From Hirschia maritima DSM 19733 (GTDB lineage: Bacteria; Pseudomonadota; Alphaproteobacteria; Caulobacterales; Hyphomonadaceae): a DNA stretch of 64,000 bases. Position numbers and translations under genes: made by a program. Of this stretch, positions 30,901 through 39,325 are shown in pieces (within the stretch, counting starts at the first letter, position 1; the number at the start of each line of letters is the position of its first letter). The stretch covers positions 124,001 through 188,000 of the forward strand of contig NZ_KB899546.1 of the NCBI RefSeq assembly GCF_000378345.1, written 5' to 3'. The notes beneath the pieces are model-generated. The model saw only the letters and a program-made list of their open reading frames with translations, was not told the origin of the DNA and did not search any database.

Positions 30901-30987
30901 CGTTACCTGAGCTTCAGCTTGCTGCACGATTGCTGTAGAGATAGCAGCAACTGCCACACCACCTACAAGGCTTTTCCAATTGGTCAT
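27958..30987 (-). CDS. TonB-dependent outer-membrane receptor, Oar-like, with carboxypeptidase-regulatory-like domain
   Basis: A 1009-residue outer-membrane protein. The start ATG 30987 has AAGGGGAT nine bases upstream and gives a clean signal peptide (GGVAVAAISTAIVQQAEA). Next is a carboxypeptidase-regulatory-like domain (about 30-115, SVRGSVVDANGAAVSGA), a TonB box region LETVVITAS, the plug (about 135-260, VYVNEGRSGIDPIQCGG, FTLDGVRMNDGFG), and the beta barrel ending YEVRVGLRYEF with the C-terminal Phe used for membrane insertion. The Oar type is associated with uptake of large substrates such as peptides in some bacteria, but the ligand here is unknown. It is monocistronic. Confidence 0.92.
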   Translation of the reverse strand: MTNWKSLVGGVAVAAISTAIVQQAEAQVTTSSVRGSVVDANGAAVSGAAVTVTNTSTGVARTASTNSNGTFNVRGLSISGLYTVAVAADGYRASSVSDLALGLGKTTDLPFVLETDETRTLETVVITASAAPLAQVATGPSTVFNIDTLESAPTINRNIGDVLRIDPRVYVNEGRSGIDPIQCGGKNPRFNSFTLDGVRMNDGFGLNSNGYPTERQPFPFDAIEQVAVELAPFDVQYGGFTACNINAVTKSGGNEFHGSVFFDYTNEALKGDSLEGDNIEVPDFDEKRYGVQVSGPIVKDKLFFSVGYEKLEGVEIFERGVIGSGAINEVDVTQAELDEIIDIANTVYQYNPGVIPSSMDEEDEKIFAKLDWNISNNHRAALTYIYNDGFNIAQSDGDNNELEFSNHLYERGAELNQLVGFLYSDWTDSFSTEIRLGKVELDNRQVSIGGTDFGEFRVQLEDRDGLGDVDVYLGGDDSRQSNKLNYDILNLALKGFYNVGRHNMTFGYEREQYDIFNLFVQHTETEIRFDSIDAFRNQIGRTYYNNAPSQNPVDAAADWGYAVNTLYVQDEFQATPTLAVTYGLRYDFWQTDDAAPTNPDFLDTYGFSNGQNLDGASLVQPRVAITWEPKDNLTVRAGVGRYSGGDPNVWLSNTYSNNNVVQFGDNIRDLDLAAQTYALCEEGVPEGPGWCIPQVLVDSIATGEGSNFEINYLDPDFEIPSEWKFNIGAQWMPDLSVPGFMSFLGGEYAIDADLIWSQGENSAIWLRGDLEQTGTTEEGYPEFSSVREPSFVLTNTSDVANEALSISFNVAKDYDNGLNWQIGYAFNDAKDVSPMNSSVGFSNYVFRAFFDPQAEVLSTSDWNTRHRWTGLVSYEKEFIADYATTLSAFGFMRSGTPYSATFNGTINPFGFTPYLDFVDNTLRPGAERNEFESGWWGKVDLRIEQELPGIMSAHRTKAFVTIDNFTNLLNDEWGVLYEHSNLEPEDDIRPSRNGSASQYEVRVGLRYEF

Positions 30988-31415
30988 CGATAAATATCCC
31001 CTTAGACCTAGACGATGACGCATGCCAGAGTGGGAGGTGCACGCGCCGTGAATATGGTCCGCTTACACGCCGTACATGACAGTTAAGTGACAAGAGGTAT
31101 TCACAAAAAATTTCAATAATACATGGCACATTTTTGCAACATTCACCTCAAAGTAGAAAAGATTTTTTTGTTTTAAAAAACGGCCTCAGAACCATCTCAA
31201 CTTATTGATAAATATGTGTTTATTATAAATAGTTATCACTCTTAACCATCTGTGTAATGAGAAATTTATTTCGTGAAAACCCGAAACAAACAAATGTTTC
31301 CCCTACGTCAATTTTCGCTTTGTTTCATATGCATTTGCTATTTTGACATTTAGCAGCTTTAAACAGTCTGTAGCGCTTTTTGCTTCAAAACCTAAACAAA
31401 ACACCTGTGGTTCAA
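30988..31415. other. 428-base gap between divergent genes
   Basis: AT-rich region that must hold the promoters of the TonB receptor (minus) and the glycosyltransferase (plus). It contains T- and A-runs near 31155-31185 and short imperfect palindromes (ATAAA/TTTAT near 31210), but I see no gene, no terminator and no convincing promoter. Confidence 0.5.
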
Positions 31416-32972
31416 ATGCCTGACTTAATCCGCCGAAATCCCCTAACTTTCGCCGCACTTCTTATTGGAAGTCTCGTGTTATTCAGGTTGATCGCGGTTA
31501 TTGCATCTCCTCTGAATATAGGACCTGATGAGGCTCAATATTGGCGCTGGTCTAGAGAATTAGATTGGGGGTATTACTCAAAACCGCCTCTAATTGCCTG
31601 GATGATTTCGCTAACCACGAATATTTTTGGCCATTCTGAATGGGGAATTCGTTTTTATGCCCCTATCGGACATGGGTTTGTTGCGTTTTTCCTATTCCTA
31701 CTGGGTAAAAAAGCTTTTGATATTCGCACTGGAAGCTGGGCTGCATTGATCTACATGATGATGCCTGCCGTTTGGTTATCATCCAATATCATCTCTACTG
31801 ACGGCCTACTTCTTCCGTGCTGGACAGCCGCTATTACGCTTCTCTGGTATCAACGTGATAATGCCACCTGGCTGAAAGCAGCACTGATGGGAATAGCGAT
31901 TGGTTTTGCTTTTATGGCCAAATACGCAGCCATATACATTCTCGTTGGTATTATGCTGACAATGTTGATTGATTGGCCGACACGCCGGGCGATGCTGTCT
32001 TTTAAAGGCCTTGCTACAATCCTGGCGGCTGCGATTGTGATGACGCCAAATATTCTTTGGAATATCAACAATGACCTAGCTACTCTTTCTCACACAGCGG
32101 ACAATGCAAATTGGGAAAACTCATCATTTAACCTCAGTAATTTGATTAAGTTTTTTCAAGATCAAATGGGTGTATTTGGACCAATATCATTCCTGATTTT
32201 ATTACTTGGCCTATTATTCATTCTACCCAAAACCGATAATGAAAGTGTCAAAAAGGATCGCTGGTTTCTTTGCTTTGTATTGCCAGCCCTTATTATCATA
32301 GCAGGACAAGCATTTGTATCACGAGCTCACGCGAATTGGGCCGCAAGTGCCTACCCTGCAGCCTCCGTATTAGTCGCTGCGTGGGTGCTAAGAGCAAATT
32401 GGACTAAACTAATGAAAGTGGGTCTCGCATTTAATGCCTCGATTGGCCTGCTTATGACAGCAATGGCTATTTCTCCAAGTTTTGCCGATAAAATAGGTAC
32501 ATCAAACTCCATCAAACGCGCACGCGGATGGGAAGCATCTGTTGAAGAAATTCAAAAAGCTGCCAGCGCAATCGAAGCTCAAGGTATCGTATTTGACGAA
32601 CGTGAATTCTGGCATGGGATGGATTATTATGGGGAGGAATTAGATGCTCCTCCTCCCCATTATTTATGGCAACGGCACAATACGCCTCATGCTTTCGCAG
32701 AGTCTTTTGCACCAATACCAAAGAATAATGATGATATTTTCCTCATTGCTTCTTTGCGTCCGAACTTTATAGCGCGCATGCGAGAGGATTTTGAAACCTT
32801 GGAAGCTGTCGGGCGAATAGACATTCCCATTGGCGGGAAGCACAAGAGACACTTCTGTCTCTACAAAGCAACAAAATACTCACCTGTCGATCGCACTAGA
32901 GACTATGAAATTCGCATGAGGGATCTAAACGAGCAATGCCCGTTTGAAGAAAACCCTATTTCAATCAAGTGA
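31416..32972 (+). CDS. Glycosyltransferase family 39 membrane protein (ArnT-like)
   Basis: A 518-residue polytopic membrane glycosyltransferase that uses polyprenyl-phosphate sugars at the outer face of the inner membrane. The family signature is complete: LNIGPDEAQYWRWSRELDWG, with the Asp-Glu pair after the first helix, and YSKPPLIAWM. About ten to twelve hydrophobic helices follow, and the C-terminal 150 residues are a soluble periplasmic part. ATG 31416 was preferred over the TTG at 31380; neither has a strong Shine-Dalgarno. ArnT adds aminoarabinose to lipid A, but other family members act on other acceptors and no arn genes are nearby, so the sugar and acceptor are unknown. Confidence 0.87.
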   Translation: MPDLIRRNPLTFAALLIGSLVLFRLIAVIASPLNIGPDEAQYWRWSRELDWGYYSKPPLIAWMISLTTNIFGHSEWGIRFYAPIGHGFVAFFLFLLGKKAFDIRTGSWAALIYMMMPAVWLSSNIISTDGLLLPCWTAAITLLWYQRDNATWLKAALMGIAIGFAFMAKYAAIYILVGIMLTMLIDWPTRRAMLSFKGLATILAAAIVMTPNILWNINNDLATLSHTADNANWENSSFNLSNLIKFFQDQMGVFGPISFLILLLGLLFILPKTDNESVKKDRWFLCFVLPALIIIAGQAFVSRAHANWAASAYPAASVLVAAWVLRANWTKLMKVGLAFNASIGLLMTAMAISPSFADKIGTSNSIKRARGWEASVEEIQKAASAIEAQGIVFDEREFWHGMDYYGEELDAPPPHYLWQRHNTPHAFAESFAPIPKNNDDIFLIASLRPNFIARMREDFETLEAVGRIDIPIGGKHKRHFCLYKATKYSPVDRTRDYEIRMRDLNEQCPFEENPISIK

Positions 32973-32995
32973 TCTAACGCACTGATCTCTATCAA

Positions 32996-33673
32996 TTACT
33001 TTGCTGATAGTTCTTTCTTCCAAACCTGTTTCACGCGTTTATCGCGGCCACAGGAAGTGCGGTAATATTTATACCGGATAGGATTCTTCTGATAATAATC
33101 CTGATGATAGTTTTCAGCCGGCCAAAATGTTGAAGCACTCAAAATAGGAGTCACAATTGGGTCATCCAATACTTCTGACTTAGTAACTTCTTTTTTTGAT
33201 GTTTCCGCAATATCGCGTTCTTCTTCATTGTTCACGAAAATTGCGGTTCGATAACTATCTCCCCTATCACAAAATTGGCCACCTCCATCCGTTGGATCTA
33301 CATGCCGCCAATAATAAGTAATCAGTTCATCAAAGCTGACTTGAAGAGGATCATACTCAATACGTACGACTTCATAATGGCCCGTATTCTCTTTTGAAAC
33401 CTGTTTATACGTGGGGTTGTCTAGGTGCCCGCCCGAATAACCGGATGTAGTCGAAACAACGCCTTCAACTTTATCGAAATCAGATTCAACACACCAAAAA
33501 CATCCCCCTGCTAGAATGACAGATTTCGTCTCAACACTCTTCGCAGTTTCAGAGACATCACCCTCAAGAATAGGTGATTTAACTGCATTAGATTGCGAGC
33601 AAGCGACTAGAAAAAAAGAAGCAGCGAGAACGGTTGAAAATTTGAAATATGACATACGGTCAATATGGCTCAT
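32996..33673 (-). CDS. msrA: Peptide-methionine (S)-S-oxide reductase MsrA, lipoprotein form
   Basis: MsrA repairs methionine S-sulfoxide. The 225-residue protein carries the catalytic GGCFWC, the block GYSGGHLDNPTYKQVS, and further conserved GHYEVVRIEYDP and FWPAENYHQDYY. Further Cys in QFCDRGDSYR and RTSCGRDKR are candidates for the resolving role. The N-terminus is a lipoprotein signal (FFLVAC), so the enzyme acts in the periplasm, probably on oxidised envelope proteins. The start may be six codons further in, at ATG 33655; no Shine-Dalgarno decides it. The gene is convergent with the glycosyltransferase and 60 bases after the RND gene end. Confidence 0.95.
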   Translation of the reverse strand: MSHIDRMSYFKFSTVLAASFFLVACSQSNAVKSPILEGDVSETAKSVETKSVILAGGCFWCVESDFDKVEGVVSTTSGYSGGHLDNPTYKQVSKENTGHYEVVRIEYDPLQVSFDELITYYWRHVDPTDGGGQFCDRGDSYRTAIFVNNEEERDIAETSKKEVTKSEVLDDPIVTPILSASTFWPAENYHQDYYQKNPIRYKYYRTSCGRDKRVKQVWKKELSAK

Positions 33674-33733
33674 TCATAAAAAAGCACAATCATCTTCTAA
33701 TGAACTCACGCGTATTTGATTTTGAGTGAGTTT

Positions 33734-36700
33734 CTACTCAGCTGCTCTCACATCATCCTCAGGGCGCGCCAATATCTGATCCTGAACTTCGCGATTTTCA
33801 CGTTGGATCAAACCGCTATCACTGGCCACCACCCCTAATTTTGTGCGCAAACGCGACCAATTACGGTCTCTCCATCTTCCCATTTTTTCTGGAGCAGCCA
33901 ACCAAACAGGTGTAACTATCAAAGTTACAATTGTAGAGAAACCAAGACCAAATACGACAGCTGTCGACAATGGAACCCACCACTCAGATGCAGCGCCTCC
34001 CTTAGTGATGGAGCCATCCGCGAAATTGATGTTCATCTGGACAACCATCGGCAATAACCCACAAATAGTTGTTCCAGTCGTTAGAAGAATCGGACGCATT
34101 CTCTGTGCAGCAGTCATAACCGCCGCTTCATGTGCAGTCCGTCCATCCTTAATCAAACGCTGAAACGTATCAATGAGAACAATATTATTGTTCACAACAA
34201 TTCCAGCGAGTGCGACAACTCCGGTCCCAGTCATAATCATTGAAATGTAACTGGAAGCCAACTGAAGGCCGATCAGCACTCCAATAGTGGACAAAATAAC
34301 TGCTGAGAGCGTCAACATCACGTGATAGAAGTTATTGAATTCCCACAATAGAATAACACCCATCAAAAAGAGTGCACCCATGGCAGCCGCCTGGAAGAAA
34401 GCGGCCGCATCAGCTGATTCCTCATCAGCACCTTCAAATTGAATTTTAACGTTGGGATCAAAGTTTTGTTCCGCAACCCAATCTTTAAGTTCAGCGTTCA
34501 TTTGCGCACCCTGCCCAGCTTCAACTGCATTTGCGCGCATTGTAAAAATTCTCAACCCATCACGTCGATCGATACGAGTTCGTTCAGGTGCAGGTACACG
34601 ATCAACAAATGTCGATATAGGCGTTGGCCCATCTGGTGTTGAAACAGTTAAGTTATCTATCGCTTCAACAGATCTATATTCAGCGGGAAAACGAACCCGA
34701 ATATCAATTTCATCAATTGCATCATCCGGTCTAAAGCGACCAGCCAACGCTCCATTAGTCACTAGCTGAACAACACCACCAACTTGATTGATATCCACAC
34801 CAAATTTCGCAGCACGTTCGCGATCAATATCCAAATGCCATTCAGTTCCCGGCAATGGACGTGTATCTTCAATATCAGCGAGACCTTCAGTTGAATCGAG
34901 TTTCTCGCGAATTATTGTTGCGGTTTTTAAAAGTGCTTCACCATCAGAGGACAGGACTGATATCTGAACATCTTTACCGACTGGTGGTCCTTCTTCAAAC
35001 GCAGCGATTTCGATGTGTGCACCAACAAAGCCTCGGAAAGCTTCCCGAATTTCAGCTTCTACTTTCCGTCCGTCTACACCAGGAGTGTTCGAATCCAAAT
35101 CAACCAACATTCGCCCGACTGTATCGACAGGGATTGATCCGGTTCCGCTTCCAAATCCTCCTTGGGATGCAGCTGGTCCGGTTACTGTTGTGACAGACAA
35201 GATACCTTCAATTGGCATCACAACAGCTTCAGCGCGTTTTGTGATTTCGAATTCTTCTTGTCCAGAAAGATTACCCTGAGCACCTACATAAATGTATAAT
35301 TTCTCTGGCTCCGCATCCAAAAAGAAGTGCACATTGTGCTTCGTGGAGCTAAACCAAAACATTACGGCAAAACAAGTAACTACTAAACCACCCGTTACCA
35401 ATAAAGGCTGATTACAAAACCTCGATATCATTCGCGCGTAAAAGCCAACAAAACCACTGGCTTTTTCAGGATTACCGCCTTCACCTGAAACATCCTTTAA
35501 AGAAGAGTCTGCATCCTTGCTGCGTCCACCAACGACCCCTCCTAATACAGGCAAAAATATCAACGCCATGAATAAGGATGACGTCAAAACAAAGATCAAA
35601 GTAATTGGCAGGTAAGACATAAACTTACCCGGCATAGAATTCCAAAACAGGAATGGCAAAAATGCCGCCAAAGTTGTCGCATTGGAAGCGATGATCGGCC
35701 AGAACATGCGTTTTCCAGCTGTTGCAAATGCTTCGACTTTATCCAATCCCTCTGCCATTTTGCGGTCAGCATATTCAACAACAACAATTGCACCATCGAC
35801 CAGAATACCAACTGCAATCACAAGCGCGAACAATACCATCATATTGATGGTGTACCCAGCAAAACCCAAAAACAGAAAACCCATAAGGAAACTGGCAGGA
35901 ATCGATATTCCGACCAAAATTGCTGGCCTTAAGCCCAACGCCCCCACAACAATAATCATCACCAAAATAACGGCAGTCATGATAGATGATTGTAACGTCG
36001 AGATTTGGTCACCAATTTCCGCAGACTCATCTGCAGTCAATTCAACATTCAGTGTATCAGGCCATGAGGGCTCTAATGCAGCTATTGTTTCGCGAACACT
36101 TGCAACCGTTTCCAGAATATTAGCACCAGAACGTTTTACGACTTGGACCGACAACGCTGCCTGCCCATTAAAACGAGCAAATTCATCGCGGTCTTTAAAT
36201 GTACGACGAACTTCAGCTACGTCTTTAATCGTAACAACACGATCGCCTACACGTTTTACAGCAATATCAAAAGCATCTTGCGGCGTCTCTATCAGTCCGG
36301 GCACTTTAATTGAAAAGCGTCCCTCGCCCATATCAATACTGCCCGCTGGGATCAGATTGTTGTTCGCCTGAATGGTCGCAAAAATCGCGGCAGCAGATAA
36401 ATTGTAAGTTTCCAACTTTACTGGATCAACTTGCACCTCAAGAACTTCTTCCCGAGCACCTTCGATATTTGCCTCTAGCACTCCAGGAATTGCTTCTAAA
36501 TTATCTTGCAAATTCCGAGCAATGGTAAACAAACCTCGCTCAGGAACATCGCCGTACAAATTGACCACAACAACAGGGAAAAGCGCCGTATTCAGCTCTG
36601 TAATAACTGGCTCGCGAGTTTCCTGCGGAAATTCGCGCTTGGCCATATCAACTTTCTCACGAACATCAACAAGTGCTTGATCAATATCAGCGTCAATTTC

Positions 36701-36988
36701 AAATTCAATGATAACTAGACCTGCACCTTCTTGAGCAACAGAGTCTATTTGTTTAATTCCCTCGATAGAACGAACTTCTGTTTCCGTCGGGCGGATCAAC
36801 AAACGTTCAGAATCCTCAGGAGAAATACCTTCAAGAGGAATTGTAACCAGTACAAATGGTACTTGAATTTCAGGGGCCGCCTCTTTGGGCAGATTATCAT
36901 ATACAATTATTCCAGCAATAATCGCACACACTAATATCGACAGCACCATTCGTGCGCGAGAGACAGCTCCGTCGATTAATGCGTGCAT
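33734..36988 (-). CDS. RND efflux transporter, AcrB/HAE-1-like inner-membrane pump
   Basis: A 1084-residue resistance-nodulation-division pump driven by the proton gradient. It has the usual two sets of one plus five helices with two large periplasmic loops. TM4 carries VGILVDGAIVVVEYADRK, where the second Asp of the AcrB pair is Gly, seen in other members of this branch. The second half has GVVALAGIVVNNNIVLID. The start codon overlaps the stop of the upstream adaptor gene by one base (TAATG). No outer-membrane channel gene is present, so a TolC from elsewhere is likely used. The substrate cannot be told. Confidence 0.93.
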   Translation of the reverse strand: MHALIDGAVSRARMVLSILVCAIIAGIIVYDNLPKEAAPEIQVPFVLVTIPLEGISPEDSERLLIRPTETEVRSIEGIKQIDSVAQEGAGLVIIEFEIDADIDQALVDVREKVDMAKREFPQETREPVITELNTALFPVVVVNLYGDVPERGLFTIARNLQDNLEAIPGVLEANIEGAREEVLEVQVDPVKLETYNLSAAAIFATIQANNNLIPAGSIDMGEGRFSIKVPGLIETPQDAFDIAVKRVGDRVVTIKDVAEVRRTFKDRDEFARFNGQAALSVQVVKRSGANILETVASVRETIAALEPSWPDTLNVELTADESAEIGDQISTLQSSIMTAVILVMIIVVGALGLRPAILVGISIPASFLMGFLFLGFAGYTINMMVLFALVIAVGILVDGAIVVVEYADRKMAEGLDKVEAFATAGKRMFWPIIASNATTLAAFLPFLFWNSMPGKFMSYLPITLIFVLTSSLFMALIFLPVLGGVVGGRSKDADSSLKDVSGEGGNPEKASGFVGFYARMISRFCNQPLLVTGGLVVTCFAVMFWFSSTKHNVHFFLDAEPEKLYIYVGAQGNLSGQEEFEITKRAEAVVMPIEGILSVTTVTGPAASQGGFGSGTGSIPVDTVGRMLVDLDSNTPGVDGRKVEAEIREAFRGFVGAHIEIAAFEEGPPVGKDVQISVLSSDGEALLKTATIIREKLDSTEGLADIEDTRPLPGTEWHLDIDRERAAKFGVDINQVGGVVQLVTNGALAGRFRPDDAIDEIDIRVRFPAEYRSVEAIDNLTVSTPDGPTPISTFVDRVPAPERTRIDRRDGLRIFTMRANAVEAGQGAQMNAELKDWVAEQNFDPNVKIQFEGADEESADAAAFFQAAAMGALFLMGVILLWEFNNFYHVMLTLSAVILSTIGVLIGLQLASSYISMIMTGTGVVALAGIVVNNNIVLIDTFQRLIKDGRTAHEAAVMTAAQRMRPILLTTGTTICGLLPMVVQMNINFADGSITKGGAASEWWVPLSTAVVFGLGFSTIVTLIVTPVWLAAPEKMGRWRDRNWSRLRTKLGVVASDSGLIQRENREVQDQILARPEDDVRAAE

Positions 36989-38112
36989 TATGAATTATCC
37001 CCTTCAAAGAAGGCTTCAACTCTCAAGCCTTGCTGAACATAATCCTGTCCTTGAACGATCACATTGGCTTCTTGAGGTAGACCGCTGACCCACACACCCG
37101 TTTGGTCGCTATCCACAATTTCAACCATAGCTAAATGCACAAATGAATTTGGACCAACATATCTGACACCTGGTCTGCCTTCATCAGAATAGACAATCAG
37201 TGCAGGTGAAATGTGATGTGCCAACCCTTCACCGATCTGAATTCGCACATCAGCAGATTGCCCGGCTGGTAAAGACATATTGGGATTGTCCAGCGCTATT
37301 TCGACTCGATAGGTGCCTGTAGCAACATCTGCAGAAGACGCAACATAGCTAACAGTGCCTTCAACATTATCTCCAGCCCTCTGTCCTAATAAAGCAGATG
37401 CTGACGCGCCAGCCTGTAAGATACCCGCATATTTTTCGGACACATCCACCGCGACAACCAATGGATCAAGATCAAGCATTAAACCACAGACACCGCCAGG
37501 CGCTAAAAAATCACCAACTTCGGCTTCACGTTTTTCAAATACACCAGCAAAAGGAGCGCGAATGTTCGTTTTAGACAATTCGACTTCGGCGCTTTCAACG
37601 GCAGCTGCAGCTGCGTCAAGCGCTGCTTTAGCTGCTGCTTCTTGGTTTTCGGGCTTCCACCCTTTCTCAACTAATTCTTTGGTCGCGTTGTAATCTAGTT
37701 TTGCTGAAGCAAAACGCGCTTTAACTTCATCAAGGTTTGCTTGCCTCGCATCTACATCCAATCCACATAGAACGGCATTTAACTTAACTAACCCACCTTC
37801 GACTGCGTTTGCTCGTGACACAACACCAGTGGTTTCAGACCGCACAAGAACGCTTCTATCGGGCTCCGACCGCCCTTTAAGGCTCAAATATACTGGGTGC
37901 AATCGAGCCGCAGAGCTGCGCACCAATACACGGACATCTTCTTTATTATTCCGTCTCTCAGGAACTGGCTTTTCCAACGTGGGGACCGCATTTGCTCTGC
38001 CCTCTGGAATGTTCGTCTGATTATCATTTCCTGAACGAAATAATGCACTTCCCACGAAATAAAGGACAAAAACCGCAAAAATTCCTGCGGCGATTTTCAT
38101 TGACCGCGACAT
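36988..38112 (-). CDS. RND efflux periplasmic adaptor (membrane fusion protein)
   Basis: A 374-residue HlyD/AcrA-type adaptor. The start at ATG 38112, with AAGGAAA eight bases upstream, gives one N-terminal membrane anchor (IAAGIFAVFVLYFVGSALF). Then follow the barrel-sandwich half VLVRSETTGVVSRANAVEGG, a helical hairpin with an Ala-rich stretch (AAKAALDAAAAAVESAEVEL), the second half TNIRAPFAGVFEKREAEVGD and a C-terminal beta-barrel. It is translationally coupled to the pump gene. The palindromes upstream suggest control by a TetR-like repressor that is not encoded in the window. Confidence 0.92.
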   Translation of the reverse strand: MSRSMKIAAGIFAVFVLYFVGSALFRSGNDNQTNIPEGRANAVPTLEKPVPERRNNKEDVRVLVRSSAARLHPVYLSLKGRSEPDRSVLVRSETTGVVSRANAVEGGLVKLNAVLCGLDVDARQANLDEVKARFASAKLDYNATKELVEKGWKPENQEAAAKAALDAAAAAVESAEVELSKTNIRAPFAGVFEKREAEVGDFLAPGGVCGLMLDLDPLVVAVDVSEKYAGILQAGASASALLGQRAGDNVEGTVSYVASSADVATGTYRVEIALDNPNMSLPAGQSADVRIQIGEGLAHHISPALIVYSDEGRPGVRYVGPNSFVHLAMVEIVDSDQTGVWVSGLPQEANVIVQGQDYVQQGLRVEAFFEGDNS

Positions 38113-38210
38113 ACACGGTTTCCTTTCAAAATAATAAGCCAGCGTTTTGCAGGTCTTTTTTCTACCTATTACCTGCAAATAGTGTCCTTGACACGCAATT
38201 CCTATAGTTA

Positions 38211-38223
38211 ACAGACAATCTGT
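38211..38223. promoter_or_regulatory. Palindrome ACAGA-CAA-TCTGT upstream of the RND adaptor gene
   Basis: A perfect inverted repeat with 5-bp arms and a 3-base centre, 99 bases upstream of the adaptor start. Its core resembles the larger palindrome at 38349, so both may bind the same regulator. Confidence 0.35.
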
Positions 38224-38348
38224 CGCAAACTATACCTCACTTATATTTATCAATACCATCGGATCCACATTAATTTTACACAATGATTAGAAGTTTTTGT
38301 TATCATTTAGGCGCGACAAAACGGCCAGAATACGATGTTTACAATTCG

Positions 38349-38365
38349 CTAAACAGACTGTTTAG
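38349..38365. promoter_or_regulatory. 17-bp palindromic operator candidate CTAAACAG-A-CTGTTTAG
   Basis: The two 8-bp arms are exact complements around a single base. Size and symmetry are those of a TetR-family binding site. It is 118 bases upstream of fpr and 237 bases upstream of the efflux operon, so it could control either or both. Confidence 0.5.
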
Positions 38366-38482
38366 TTGAATCTTGGCCATAAAACACTTAGCTCCACACT
38401 GACCGGTTTTGCGTAAGCTCAATCGAATGGACTCAATTTTGTAAAACTCGACAGGCAATCAGGTTTAAGGACGAAAAAGATC

Positions 38483-39289
38483 ATGGATGCACCTGCAACC
38501 AAACCAGCTAAATCAGCGACTGGGCCAACAGAAGAAACTGTATTGGACGTAAAGCACTACACTGATCGTTTGTTTTCTTTTAAACTAACTCGTCCGGCAT
38601 CATTCCGTTTCCGCTCCGGTGAATTCGTGATGATTGGTTTATACAAAGACAATGGTAAACCGCTATTGCGTGCCTATTCGATTGCATCACCGAGCTGGGA
38701 TGAGGAATTAGAATTTTATTCCATTAAAGTTCCTGATGGCCCCCTGACATCTCGCCTTCAAAAAATTGTTCCCGGCGATAAGGTTCTTCTTGGGCGCAAA
38801 CCCACAGGCACACTCGTTCATGATGCACTCGTACCGGGTAAGCGTCTATATTGTTTCTCGACCGGAACCGGCTTTGCTCCATTTGCAAGCGTTGTTCGCG
38901 ATCCAGAAACTTATGAGAAATTTGACCAAGTCATCGTTACGCACACATGTCGCGATGTAGCAGAACTTGAGTACAGCAAAAAAATTGTAGACGAGACTCT
39001 CAATCATGAATTCCTTGGCGAAGTCGCTCAGGGTAAATTGGTGCACTACGCCTCAGTCACAAGAGAAGAATATCCAACCAAAGGCCGTATCACTGATTTA
39101 ATTAGTTCTGGAAAATTGTTCACTGATCTGGATGTTCCGCCGCTCAACGCCGAAACAGATCGCGTCATGATTTGTGGTTCGATGGAAATGATCAATGATA
39201 CCAAACAATTATGTATAGAAGCTGGTTTAGAAGAAGGTTCTAATGCTACGCCATCTCATTTTGTTATCGAGAAAGCATTTGCTGGATAA
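38483..39289 (+). CDS. fpr: Ferredoxin--NADP+ reductase
   Basis: This FAD enzyme moves electrons between NADPH and ferredoxin or flavodoxin in the cytoplasm. The 268-residue protein shows the FAD-binding RAYSIASP motif, the following EFYSIKVPDGPLTSRLQ, the NADP pyrophosphate loop FSTGTGFAPFAS and a C-terminal FVIEKAFAG typical of the bacterial FPR subclass I. It is transcribed alone, divergent from the efflux pair. Fpr genes are often induced by oxidative stress. Confidence 0.94.
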   Translation: MDAPATKPAKSATGPTEETVLDVKHYTDRLFSFKLTRPASFRFRSGEFVMIGLYKDNGKPLLRAYSIASPSWDEELEFYSIKVPDGPLTSRLQKIVPGDKVLLGRKPTGTLVHDALVPGKRLYCFSTGTGFAPFASVVRDPETYEKFDQVIVTHTCRDVAELEYSKKIVDETLNHEFLGEVAQGKLVHYASVTREEYPTKGRITDLISSGKLFTDLDVPPLNAETDRVMICGSMEMINDTKQLCIEAGLEEGSNATPSHFVIEKAFAG

Positions 39290-39293
39290 TACA

Positions 39294-39325
39294 AAGAGCA
39301 TTCAATTACCCTATTGAATGCTCTT
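39294..39325. terminator. Bidirectional terminator between fpr and the pseudo-kinase gene
   Basis: A perfect 13-bp stem (39294-39306 and 39313-39325) with a six-base loop sits between the convergent genes, overlapping the last bases of the kinase-like gene. T-rich sequence follows on both strands (TATTCATTT and TTTGTATT). Confidence 0.85.

Larger units (their letters stand above)
38113..38482. other. 370-base divergent promoter region of the efflux pair and fpr
   Basis: AT-rich and without a gene. It holds two palindromes sharing the core ACAGA (38211-38223 and 38349-38365), described separately. Divergent promoters are expected here; none could be fixed with confidence. Confidence 0.55.

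Noticed and set aside
35682-36371. Plus-strand open frame of 229 codons opposite the RND pump gene
   Set aside because: Antisense shadow of a conserved transporter gene, without recognisable motifs or a start signal.
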